Shown one piece after another: positions 52,254 through 60,599 of a stretch of DNA of 64,000 bases. Numbering within the stretch: the stretch's first letter is position 1; each line of letters opens with the position of its first letter. Location of the stretch: contig NZ_JAMQAW010000017.1 of NCBI RefSeq assembly GCF_023701525.1, positions 1-64,000 of the forward strand, written 5' to 3'. The DNA comes from Streptomyces albipurpureus. Lineage in GTDB: Bacteria > Actinomycetota > Actinomycetes > Streptomycetales > Streptomycetaceae. The position numbers and the translations under genes were made by a program. Below the pieces are notes generated by a model. It was not told the DNA's origin. It did no database searches and saw nothing but the letters and a program-made list of their open reading frames with translations.

Positions 52254-52767
52254 GAGGGCTTACTCCCATTGAGTGAGATGGCAAAGGGCATGGGGAGCCG
52301 GCCCGACGACGAGAGCGGCGCGCGTCAGGTGATACGGGTAGTGCCTGAGCGGAGGGTGGGGTTCCCGGGGAAGGGGTGGGGGTCGGGAAGGCGTCCTGGG
52401 GAGGGACTCCGGACTCGTTCAGTAGCGGTTCAGCTACGAGACCGGGGGGCTGGGGAGCACGGTGAGAATCGACAGGACTCACCAGAGCGGCAGCGCTGAC
52501 ATCGCTGGCAGCGCAGCCGGGCGGGAGAGTGCCAGCGCACCGACCGCCAGGTGGAGTCAGGCCCTGTGGGGCAGGGCTCAACGGAATCCGGCCGCGGGGA
52601 ACACGGCTGGGAAGCGCGGGGCAGCACGGAACCGGACCGAGCCGCCGGGGCGGCCAGTGCGCCCGGGGAAGGACGCGGAGCCGTGCTGGATGTCGGAGAA
52701 CCAACCGGTGCGGGACGAACCCCTACCGAAGCTTTTCCAACGGGCAGGCAGAGCGCGGGGAGCATCA
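52254..52767. other. Gap between TetR and MMPL genes
   Basis: GC-rich, no frame with consistent bias and no recognisable RNA. It probably holds the MMPL promoter. I found no copy of the CGAAAC-N-GTTTCG palindrome here. Confidence 0.45.
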
Positions 52768-53340
52768 TCAGACCCCCAGCGCCGGAAGTACCACGGCATC
52801 GATATACCGCAGGGTGTAGGCCTTGTCCGGCAGTTGATCATCGATGATCTGCCGGGCGAAGAACGCTCCGAGCAGCATATGAGCAACGAACTCGACCGCG
52901 GGATTGCCGGCGCGGATCTCTCCCCGCTCCACGGCCCGACGCACGATGGCGTCAAGCTCACATTTCTCGGGCTCGATCAGCTGCTTGCGCAGGGTCGCGT
53001 GAAGATCGGGGTTGTCATGGACGGCCTGGAGCAGACCCCGCATCAACGCGGCATCCCGCTCCAACTGGCAATCGTCTGAACGCGCCAGGATCTCTTCGAA
53101 GTCGCCCCGCAGGGAACCGGTGTCGATCTCATCGAGTCCCGGCGGCTTGGTCTGCTGAAGGGCCCTGGCCACCAGCTCGGGCTTGCTGTGCCACTGACGG
53201 TAGAGGGTGGCCTTGCTCGATCGGGTCCGGGCGGCGATGGCGTCCATCGTCAGCGAGTCGTAGCCCACCTCGCGGAGCAGATCGAGCACGGCGTCGTACA
53301 GCTCTGCCTCGCGCTCGGGGGTCAACCGGCTACGCGACAT
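52768..53340 (-). CDS. TetR-family regulator (likely controls MMPL exporter)
   Basis: A 190-residue repressor. The N-terminal helix-turn-helix is TMDAIAARTRSSKATLYRQWHSKPEL (about 31-55); the C-terminal domain includes HMLLGAFFARQII typical of the TetR_C class with AcrR-like members. ATG at 53340. Two matching palindromes upstream (53365-53379 and 53415-53427) suggest autoregulation, and the same-strand MMPL gene is the likely partner. Confidence 0.9.
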   Translation of the reverse strand: MSRSRLTPEREAELYDAVLDLLREVGYDSLTMDAIAARTRSSKATLYRQWHSKPELVARALQQTKPPGLDEIDTGSLRGDFEEILARSDDCQLERDAALMRGLLQAVHDNPDLHATLRKQLIEPEKCELDAIVRRAVERGEIRAGNPAVEFVAHMLLGAFFARQIIDDQLPDKAYTLRYIDAVVLPALGV

Positions 53341-53364
53341 GACGGACCTCCCCCCACCAGCCGA

Positions 53365-53379
53365 ACGAAACGGTTTCGT
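53365..53379. promoter_or_regulatory. TetR operator 1
   Basis: ACGAAAC-G-GTTTCGT is a perfect 7-1-7 palindrome, 25 bp before the TetR start. Confidence 0.75.
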
Positions 53380-53414
53380 ACAGCAGCAAATTTACCCCAG
53401 CCAGCCGCGCGAAA

Positions 53415-53427
53415 CGAAACCGTTTCG
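53415..53427. promoter_or_regulatory. TetR operator 2
   Basis: CGAAAC-C-GTTTCG is a perfect 6-1-6 palindrome with the same core as operator 1, 49 bp away centre to centre (about five helical turns). Confidence 0.75.
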
Positions 53428-53810
53428 CTTGTGTTCTGAGTCACGCGCGTTTTCCAGCCGCTGCCACCGAACAAGCCAGGTGCCGACGAGGAGGAGCATC
53501 CGCCCGAACTCGCCCCCTTGAGCGAACCCCATGGACCTTGCGCATCGCTTGAGCAGATCGCGTGGAGCCGGCGCATCGCCTGAGCAGATCGCGTGGAGCC
53601 GAGCGCGTCGCCTGAGTGGACCGCGTGGAGCCGACGCTCCCGCACAGCGCATCGCACCCGGGCAGCGCATCGCACCCGTACACCGATCAGCGATGGTGGG
53701 CCCCGCGAGCGCATCAGCGAACCCGACGGGTGGGGGCCGCCCACCAGGATGGTCACCGTGCATCAGTTCCCCATCGCCACGAGTTGCCGCTGCCCCGGCA
53801 TCCGGAAAGC
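53428..53810. other. Non-coding region upstream of tricorn gene, with minisatellite
   Basis: Frames here contain only repeated Arg/Ser/Ala-type sequence. Three 31-32-bp tandem units (GCGCATCGCCTGAGCAGATC, then GCGTGGAGCCG) cover 53540-53633, followed by two CAGCGCATCGCACCCG units at 53645-53660 and 53663-53678. No gene is supported. Confidence 0.6.
53540..53633. repeat. 31-bp minisatellite, three copies
   Basis: Units at 53540-53570, 53571-53601 and 53602-53633; the first two differ at a single base, the third is more diverged. Confidence 0.85.
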
Positions 53811-56800
53811 ATGGGGGGAGTGAGCGATGATGTGGCGTACCTCCGGTTCCCCCATATCCATGACGATCTCCTCTGCTTCGCCGCCGAGGACGATCTCTGG
53901 ATCGCCCCCTTGGTCCCGGAAGGCCAGCAGCCCGGGCGGGCCTGGCGGATCACCGTGGACCGGACCAGGATCGGGCACCCCCGCTTCTCCCCCGACGGCC
54001 GCCATATCGCCTACACCAACTGGCGCAGCCTCGATCCCGAGATCCAACTCGCCCCGGTCGAAGGCGGCCCCGCGCGACGGCTCAGCCACTGGGGCTCATC
54101 CGATACCCGGGTCTGCGGCTGGGCACCCCCCGATCAGGACGGGCAGTGCCAGATCCTGGCCGTCTCCTCACACAGTCAGCCCTTCTCGTACTTCTCCTGG
54201 GCCTACAGCGTGCCCGTCGACGGTGCTCCGGGGGCGAAGCTGCCGTGGGGGCCGGTCGCGGACATCGCCATCAGCGGGACCAACGGCGACCGCCGCACCC
54301 TGCTGCTCACGGGCAAGCCGCCGCATGAGCCCGCCTCCTGGAAGCGCTATCGGGGCGGCGCGACGGGCCGGCTCTGGTTGCACGGCGAACGGCTGCTGCC
54401 CGAACTGAACGGCCATCTGGACAGCCCGATGTTCGTCGCCGGCCGGATCGCCTTCCTCTCCGACCACGAGGGCATCGGCAATCTCTACTCCTGTCTGCCC
54501 GACGGCACCGATCTACGGCGACACACCGACCATGACGCCTTCTACGCCCGCCACGCTTCGAGCGATGGCCAGCGGGTGGTGTACCAGTGCGCGGGTGAGT
54601 TGTGGATCGCCGACGATCTGACCGCGCCGGACGCGGTGCCGCGCAGACTGGCCGTACGGCTCGGGGGCACCCGCGCCGGTCGGCGTCCCTACCAGGTGCC
54701 CGCCGCCAACCATGTGGACGCGATCTCGGTGGACACCACGGGCCGGGCCAGTGCCGTGTCCGTACGCGGCAGTCTGTACTGGCTGACCCATCGCGACGGC
54801 CCCGCCCGCACGATCGTCGACACCCCCGGCGTACGGGTGCGGCTGCCCGTCATGCTGGGTACGGGTGGGCAGGTCGCCTATGTCACCGACGCCGCGGGCG
54901 AGGATGCGATCGAGGTCGCCTATCTGCCGCGGGCCAGCGGGGATCGGGCGCCGCGGCGGCTGGCTTCAGGGGCGCTCGGGCGCGTGCTGGAACTGGTCTC
55001 GGACCCGGAGGGCGAGCGGCTGGCGATCGCCTCGCACGACGGTCGGCTGCTGCTGCTCGACGCTACGGAGGAGGCCCCCGATGAGGCCACGCCAGGCGGA
55101 GAGGCGGGAGGAGCGGGAGGAGGGGAGCCAGGAGGCGGCTCCGGGTCCGCCTCGGGTGCGGTCTCCGGGTCGAAGCCGGGCACGGACTCCCGATCCGCCT
55201 CGGGCGCGGTCATCGAGTCTGAATCGGGCGCGGTCATCGAGTTGATCCGGTCTGACAACGGCCCGGTCAGGGATCTCGCCTTCTCCCCCGACGGTTCCTG
55301 GCTCGCCTGGGCGCAGCCCGGCATCGGCCGCTCACTGCGGCAGATCAAGCTGGCCCGCATCAAGGACCGGACGATCGTCGATGTCACCCATGGCCGCTTC
55401 GAGGATGAGAACCCGGTCTTCACCAGCGACGGCCGCTATCTCGCCTTTCTCTCCTGGCGCGGTTTCGACCCGGTCTACGACGTCCACACCGGTGACCTCT
55501 CCTTCCCTCTCGGGTGCCGCCCCTATCTCGTACCGCTGTCGTCAGCGACTCCGTCGCCGTTCGCCTTCTCCCCTGATGGGCGACCAGCGGCGGGAGGGCT
55601 GGACCCGCTGGATGATCTGCCGTCCGGGGCCGATGAGACGGCGGGCGCGGTCACCGTGGAGATCGAGGGCCTGGAGAGTCGGGTGACCCCGTTCCCGGTG
55701 TCAGCATCCAAGTACTCGGGGTTGCACCCCGTCAGCGGTGGCGGTCTGGTCTGGCTGCGCTGGCCCATCTCGGGCGCTCTGGGTGAGACGTTCGCCAACC
55801 CGGCCGACACCTCGGGCCGGCCCACTCTGGAGCACTTCGACATCTCCAAGGCGCGCCGGATCGAACTGGTCGACCATCTGGACTGGTTCGCGGTGAGCGG
55901 GGACGGCACCCGGCTGGTGGTGGTGGACGAGGACGAGTTGCGCGCGGTGCCGACCACCGAGGCCGGTGACAGTGACTCGACGGTGTATCTGGATCTGCGC
56001 CGGATTCTGCATGAGGTGGACCCGGCATCCGAGTGGCAGCAGGCCTACGGGGAGGCGGGGCGGCTGATCCGGGCGTACTTCTGGGAGCCCGCGATGGGCG
56101 GGGTGGACTGGGACGCGGTGCTGGAGCAGTACCGACCGCTGGTGGAACGGGTCGCCTCCCCGGACGAGTTCGCCGATCTCCTGCGGGAGGTCCTCGGGGA
56201 ACTGGGCACATCCCACGCCTATGTCTCCCCCGCCCGACGCAATGAGGGGCCGCCGCACTACCAGCAGCCCATGGGTCTGCTGGGCGCCAATCTGGTCTGC
56301 CGGGACGGCCAGTGGGTGGTGGGGCGCATCCTGCCGGGTGAGTCGTCCGACTCCAAGGCCCGCTCCCCGCTGGCTGGCACCGGTATCCGTGAGGGCGCGG
56401 TCATCACCCATGTGGACGGACGCCCGGTGGATGCGGTGGCCGGACCGTTCCCGATGCTGTCGGCCGCGGGCGGGACCACGGTGGAGCTGACGTTCCGCCC
56501 CGCTGAGGGCGGATCGCGGCGGGTTGCCGTCGTCCCGCTCGTCGATGAACGGCCGCTGCGCTACCAGGACTGGGTGGCCAAGAGACGCGAGGTCGTACGC
56601 GAGTTGAGCGATGGCGCCTGCGGCTATCTCCACATCCCGGACATGGGCGGTTCTGGCTGGGCCCAGTTCAACCGGGATCTACGCCTGGAAGTGGCCCGCC
56701 CCGCGCTGATCGTGGATGTACGGGGGAACGCGGGCGGCCACATCAGCGAGCTCGTGGTGGAGAAACTGACCCGAAGGATCCTGGGCTGGGACCTCACCCG

Positions 56801-57257
56801 TGATGCCCAACCGGTCTCCTACGCCTCCCACGCCCCGCGCGGTCCGGTGGTGGCATTGGCGGACGAGGCGACATCATCGGATGGCGACATGATCACCGCG
56901 GCGTTCAAACTGCTGCGGCTGGGGCCGGTGGTGGGGAGCAGGACCTGGGGCGGGGTGGTCGGGATCACGGGTCGCCACCAGCTGGGTGACGGCACGGTGA
57001 TCACCGTGCCCATGAACGCGGCCTGGTTCGAGCAGTACGGCTGGTCCGTCGAGAACCATGGCGTGGAGCCGGACCTGGAGGCCCTACGCACCCCGCTGGA
57101 CTGGGCGGAAGGCCGGCATGTGGGGCTGGACGACGCGGTACGGCTGGCGCTGCACATGCTGGCGGAGCAGCCCGCCGCCACCCCGCCCGGGTACGACCAC
57201 GTACCGGACCGCAGCCGGCCCCCGCTACCGCCACGATCACCTCACTCCAGCGGCTGA
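53811..57257 (+). CDS. Tricorn-type protease (S41 family)
   Basis: A 1148-residue cytoplasmic tricorn-like protease that degrades oligopeptides made by larger proteases. The N-terminal half (about 1-640) is WD-type beta-propeller repeats (FSPDGRHIAYTNW, FSPDGSWLAW, FTSDGRYLAFLSW); then a PDZ-like domain near 850-920; then the S41 catalytic core. The active-site residues are present: S801-H802 in GTSHAY, nucleophile region S1022/S1023-D1024 in TSSDGDM, and E1086 in GVEPDLE. Between about residues 418 and 482 a Gly/Ser/Glu low-complexity insert interrupts the propeller. ATG at 53811 or the GTG at 53820 could be the start. Confidence 0.9.
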   Translation: MGGVSDDVAYLRFPHIHDDLLCFAAEDDLWIAPLVPEGQQPGRAWRITVDRTRIGHPRFSPDGRHIAYTNWRSLDPEIQLAPVEGGPARRLSHWGSSDTRVCGWAPPDQDGQCQILAVSSHSQPFSYFSWAYSVPVDGAPGAKLPWGPVADIAISGTNGDRRTLLLTGKPPHEPASWKRYRGGATGRLWLHGERLLPELNGHLDSPMFVAGRIAFLSDHEGIGNLYSCLPDGTDLRRHTDHDAFYARHASSDGQRVVYQCAGELWIADDLTAPDAVPRRLAVRLGGTRAGRRPYQVPAANHVDAISVDTTGRASAVSVRGSLYWLTHRDGPARTIVDTPGVRVRLPVMLGTGGQVAYVTDAAGEDAIEVAYLPRASGDRAPRRLASGALGRVLELVSDPEGERLAIASHDGRLLLLDATEEAPDEATPGGEAGGAGGGEPGGGSGSASGAVSGSKPGTDSRSASGAVIESESGAVIELIRSDNGPVRDLAFSPDGSWLAWAQPGIGRSLRQIKLARIKDRTIVDVTHGRFEDENPVFTSDGRYLAFLSWRGFDPVYDVHTGDLSFPLGCRPYLVPLSSATPSPFAFSPDGRPAAGGLDPLDDLPSGADETAGAVTVEIEGLESRVTPFPVSASKYSGLHPVSGGGLVWLRWPISGALGETFANPADTSGRPTLEHFDISKARRIELVDHLDWFAVSGDGTRLVVVDEDELRAVPTTEAGDSDSTVYLDLRRILHEVDPASEWQQAYGEAGRLIRAYFWEPAMGGVDWDAVLEQYRPLVERVASPDEFADLLREVLGELGTSHAYVSPARRNEGPPHYQQPMGLLGANLVCRDGQWVVGRILPGESSDSKARSPLAGTGIREGAVITHVDGRPVDAVAGPFPMLSAAGGTTVELTFRPAEGGSRRVAVVPLVDERPLRYQDWVAKRREVVRELSDGACGYLHIPDMGGSGWAQFNRDLRLEVARPALIVDVRGNAGGHISELVVEKLTRRILGWDLTRDAQPVSYASHAPRGPVVALADEATSSDGDMITAAFKLLRLGPVVGSRTWGGVVGITGRHQLGDGTVITVPMNAAWFEQYGWSVENHGVEPDLEALRTPLDWAEGRHVGLDDAVRLALHMLAEQPAATPPGYDHVPDRSRPPLPPRSPHSSG

Positions 57258-57298
57258 ACCACGTCCGGAGTAGGTGGTGCTGGCCCGCCCGACGGGCC

Positions 57299-57350
57299 GG
57301 GGCGGAGGGTCGGGGCGGAGGGTCGGGGCGGAGGGTCGGGGCGGAGGGTC
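57299..57350. repeat. 13-bp G-rich tandem repeat, four copies
   Basis: GGGGCGGAGGGTC is repeated exactly four times, followed by two CCGGATTGGGGC units (57361-57384). The G-runs could form a G-quadruplex on the plus strand. Confidence 0.85.
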
Positions 57351-57563
57351 GGGTACAGGCCCGGATTGGGGCCCGGATTGGGGCCCGGGGAGCATTCCAC
57401 CGGCCGGTCCGCTGGGCTATGGCACCGCCCCGCCCGCCCGGGTGCCGGACCTCCTGGGGCTCCCGCCCACGCCAGGCGGCCGGGGGCGGAGGTCCCAGAG
57501 CGGGCGCAAGCCGTGTGGGCGTCATCCCCCGCCACTCTTCGGGACTCCTCCGCGGGCACGGCG

Positions 57564-57599
57564 AAGGCGCACCCGTCCGTGTGGGGACGGGTGCGCCTT
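57564..57599 (-). terminator. Terminator after CsbD-like gene
   Basis: A perfect 15-bp stem (57564-57578 with 57585-57599), 6-nt loop; may also stop tricorn transcripts coming from the left. Confidence 0.9.
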
Positions 57600-57613
57600 G
57601 GGCGCGTTAAAGG

Positions 57614-57820
57614 TCAGGCAGCCGGGTTGGGACGCCGGTTGGGCGGCTCCTGGCGGGCCGGGTTCTGGTGTGCCGGGTCCTGACGGGCCGGGTCCTGGTC
57701 ACGGCGCTCCTGGCCTTGACGGCCACGCTCCGGAGACTCGTCCTTCGCCCTGCCCGCAGCCTGCTTCGCCTGCTGCGCGAGCTCCTGCGCCTTGTCCTGG
57801 AACTGGTCCTTGATGCCCAT
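57614..57820 (-). CDS. Small CsbD-like hydrophilic protein
   Basis: A 68-residue highly polar protein. The N-terminal part MGIKDQFQDKAQELAQQAK is an amphipathic helix like CsbD-family stress proteins; the rest is Gln/Arg/Pro/Asp repeats (RQDPAHQNPARQ). Start ATG at 57820 has AGGAG 8 bases upstream. Similar short proteins are common in Streptomyces and often belong to the stress regulon; function unknown. Confidence 0.75.
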   Translation of the reverse strand: MGIKDQFQDKAQELAQQAKQAAGRAKDESPERGRQGQERRDQDPARQDPAHQNPARQEPPNRRPNPAA

Positions 57821-57928
57821 GTGAGTCACTCCTGAAAGGGGTGTGGAGAGTGCGGGGCGTTGCCGCCCGCGGGGCCGGGGTGGCCCCGGCTCAGACTCTT
57901 CCACGACCGGACAACCCTCGCATTTCGA

Positions 57929-58813
57929 TCAGTTACGCTGTGTGCGCGAAGCCTCGTCCGCGGCTCCACCAGCGCCCACGAGCCCCCTGCTCACCGCCGC
58001 CAACCGTGGCTCGAAGCGCTTCATCTCCCGCCGCCCCACCACCCCGATCAGGCTCGGCAGATATCCCCGTACCGGCTGCATGCCCCGCAGCCACCACTGC
58101 CCGTACACATGCGCCGAGCGACGCTCGATCCCGGCCACGATGCGATCCACCGCGGGCCCCGGTGGATAGGTGCGGTTCGCCGGCCAGGGCAGCCGCCGCC
58201 GCAGCTCTCGCATCACCTCGTCCTGGTCAGCTCCCCGAACCATGTCGGTGTCGGTCCAGGACAGATACGCCACTCCCACCCGCACCCCGAGATGGCCGAC
58301 TTCGGCCCGCAGGCTGTGCGCGAACGCCTCGACCCCGGACTTCGAGGCGCAGTACGCCGTCATCAGGGGCGCCGGCGCGATCGCCGCGAGGGACGCGATC
58401 TGGAGGAAGTAGCCGCGGCTCTCGCGCAGCACGGGGAGAAATGCCCGCCCGGTCACGGCACTTCCGATGAGATTGACCTCGATCACCCGCCGCCAGGCCA
58501 TGGGGTCGGATTCACCGAACGGCCCACCGGCCGCCACCCCTGCGTTGGCGACGACGATATCGACCTTGCCGAACCGCGCCTTGACCTCCTGGGCGACCCG
58601 TTCCATCGCCTGATGGTCCGTGATATCCACTTCCCACCAGTCACTTTCGGCGGTAAGACGGCCCGATACGCCCTTCAGCCCGTCCGGCTCCAGCCCCACG
58701 AGCGCCACCTTGGCACCGCGCGCCGAGAGCCTGTGGGCCAGGAGTTCACCCACTCCCCTGGCAGCTCCGGTGACCACGGCGACCTGGCCCTCCAGATCCA
58801 TCCTGGTGATCAT
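57929..58813 (-). CDS. Short-chain dehydrogenase/reductase coupled to monooxygenase
   Basis: A 294-residue SDR with VVTGAARGVGELLAH cofactor motif, VANAGVAAGG, catalytic Ser in QIASLAAI and Tyr-x3-Lys in AYCASKSG. The C-terminal 80 residues extend beyond the classical fold (GYLPSLIGVVGRREMKRFEP). Its ATG overlaps the monooxygenase stop (ATGA). This pairing suggests sequential oxidation of an alcohol/ketone: the SDR makes a ketone that the monooxygenase can convert to an ester. The actual substrate is not known. Confidence 0.9.
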   Translation of the reverse strand: MITRMDLEGQVAVVTGAARGVGELLAHRLSARGAKVALVGLEPDGLKGVSGRLTAESDWWEVDITDHQAMERVAQEVKARFGKVDIVVANAGVAAGGPFGESDPMAWRRVIEVNLIGSAVTGRAFLPVLRESRGYFLQIASLAAIAPAPLMTAYCASKSGVEAFAHSLRAEVGHLGVRVGVAYLSWTDTDMVRGADQDEVMRELRRRLPWPANRTYPPGPAVDRIVAGIERRSAHVYGQWWLRGMQPVRGYLPSLIGVVGRREMKRFEPRLAAVSRGLVGAGGAADEASRTQRN

Positions 58814-60450
58814 GCGCCACCCTCCTTGGCCATCGGCTCAGCCACCGACTCAGCCGCGGGCTCGACCACGGGCTCGGTCACCGAATCGCCCGCCGACGGG
58901 CTCGCTCCCACGGCCCCCGACGCCCCTGTTGGCACCTTGGCCGCCGGCGCTCCGTCGGCGCCCGTGGGCCTGCGGACGATCTCGTACTCCGCCAGATCCA
59001 CTTCGCGTGTCACACGCCGGAACTCCCCGGTGGTCCCGGGCCAGAGAGTGGTGTTGCGTCCACTGGGGTCCAGATACCAACTGCTGCATCCGCCCGTGTT
59101 CCAGATGGTGCGCTCCATCCGGGCCTGCACCTTGCCGTTCCACGCGGTCACCGCGGACGGTTTGGGGGTGAGCGCGGTACGGCCGCCGAGGACGGTGAGC
59201 TGCCGGAGGTAGTCGGCCAGGTAGTTCAACTGGGACTCGATCATCAGGATCATCGAGGAGTTACCGAGCCCGGTGTTGGGGCCGATGAGGGTCATCCAGT
59301 TGGGGAATCCGGCCGCGGTGGCACCGCGCAGCGACCGCATCCCCTCCTTCCATGACTCGGCGAGGGTGATGCCGTCCGCACCGACCACCCGATCGGCGAT
59401 CGGCATGTCGGTGACATGGAATCCGGTGCCGAAGATGACCACATCGGCCTCGGCCTCGGTGCCATCGGCCGCGACCAGGGTCGACCCCCGCACCTCCACC
59501 AGCCCCGACGCGACCACCTCCGCATTCGGCTGGACGAGCGCCGGGTAGTACTCGCTCGACAGCACCACCCGCTTGCAGCCGATGCGGTAGTCGGGGGTGA
59601 GCTTCGCCCGCAGCGCCGGGTCCTTGACGGTCCTGGCGAGATGCCCCTTGGCGATGGACTCGACGAGTGTGAGCTGCTGGGGCCGCTTGGTGAAGGCCGA
59701 GACCTGCAACTCCCGTACACCCCACAGCAGTCCACGGCGCAGCGACCTGGTCAGGGGCACCTGCCGGTGCAGCCAGCGCTCCGCGGGGGTGATCTCCCGG
59801 TCGACCTTCGGCAGCACCCACGGCGGGGTGCGCTGGAAGAGCGTGAGCCGGTCCACCTGGGGCTGGATGGCGGGGACGATCTGGGCCGCCGATGCCCCGG
59901 TGCCCACCATCGCCACGCGCTTGCCGCGCAGTTCGATGTCGTGATCCCAACGCGCGGAGTGGAAGACCGCGCCGGGGAAGTCGGCGAGGCCGGGGATGTC
60001 GGGGATCTTCGGATCGGAGAGCGGCCCGGTGGCGGAGACCACGACATCGGCGGTGTAGGTGCCCTGGGAAGTCTCGATGGTCCAGCGCAACTCCTGGTCG
60101 TCCCAGACCATCTTCAGCACCTCATGGTGGAAGCGGAGATGGTGGCGCAGATGGAAGGCGTCGGTCACCTGCTCCAGATAGGCGCGGATGTGCCGCTGCC
60201 CGGAGAACGTACGCGGCCAGTCGGGGTTGGGTGCGAACGAGAAGGAGTAGAGGTGCGAGGGCACATCGCAGCAGCATCCCGGATAGTCGTTGTCCCGCCA
60301 GGTGCCGCCGACCGATCCGGCCCGCTCCAACACGACGAAGTCGGTGATCCCCTCACGACGCAGTCGAACGGCGGCGCCAAGGCCGGCGAACCCCGATCCA
60401 ATGACCGCCACCCGTACATGTTGCTGCTGCTCCTGCTTCTGCCGGCCCAT
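58810..60450 (-). CDS. Flavin-dependent monooxygenase (Baeyer-Villiger type)
   Basis: A 546-residue class B flavoprotein monooxygenase using FAD and NADPH. Two Rossmann motifs are visible: VIGSGFAGLGAA at about residue 16 and MVGTGASAAQIVP at about 180. Between them is FPGAVFHSARWDHD, which fits the BVMO fingerprint F-x-G-x3-H-x3-W. The last 60 residues are a Pro/Ala/Val/Glu-rich tail. ATG at 60450 has GGGAGG 5 bases upstream; an upstream in-frame start at 60483 lies in the promoter. It is co-translated with the SDR and divergent from the MerR gene. Confidence 0.9.
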   Translation of the reverse strand: MGRQKQEQQQHVRVAVIGSGFAGLGAAVRLRREGITDFVVLERAGSVGGTWRDNDYPGCCCDVPSHLYSFSFAPNPDWPRTFSGQRHIRAYLEQVTDAFHLRHHLRFHHEVLKMVWDDQELRWTIETSQGTYTADVVVSATGPLSDPKIPDIPGLADFPGAVFHSARWDHDIELRGKRVAMVGTGASAAQIVPAIQPQVDRLTLFQRTPPWVLPKVDREITPAERWLHRQVPLTRSLRRGLLWGVRELQVSAFTKRPQQLTLVESIAKGHLARTVKDPALRAKLTPDYRIGCKRVVLSSEYYPALVQPNAEVVASGLVEVRGSTLVAADGTEAEADVVIFGTGFHVTDMPIADRVVGADGITLAESWKEGMRSLRGATAAGFPNWMTLIGPNTGLGNSSMILMIESQLNYLADYLRQLTVLGGRTALTPKPSAVTAWNGKVQARMERTIWNTGGCSSWYLDPSGRNTTLWPGTTGEFRRVTREVDLAEYEIVRRPTGADGAPAAKVPTGASGAVGASPSAGDSVTEPVVEPAAESVAEPMAKEGGA

Positions 60451-60496
60451 GCCCGCCTCCCACTGAACGCCACAACCGAACACACACCATGAACCT

Positions 60497-60514
60497 TGCC
60501 AGCGATTACTGGCA
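60497..60514. promoter_or_regulatory. Divergent operator dyad between monooxygenase and MerR genes
   Basis: TGCCAG-N6-CTGGCA is a perfect 6-6-6 dyad 47 bp before the monooxygenase start. A second dyad CCTAC-N6-GTAGG lies at 60539-60554, nearer the MerR gene. Confidence 0.6.
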
Positions 60515-60587
60515 CAGTCGGGAGCGTAGAGCAGCTCACCTACTGGGCGGTAGGGGTCGGGCCAAACGAGTTACCGGCCGTAGGACA

Positions 60588-60593
60588 TAGGGT
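60588..60593 (+). promoter_or_regulatory. -10 box of probable leaderless merR-type promoter
   Basis: TAGGGT followed by 6 bases and the GTG start; no ribosome binding site is present. Confidence 0.45.
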
Positions 60594-60599
60594 TCCCCC

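Noticed and set aside
53540..53678. CRISPR array
   Set aside because: Units are directly adjacent tandem repeats without unique spacers and no cas gene is near.
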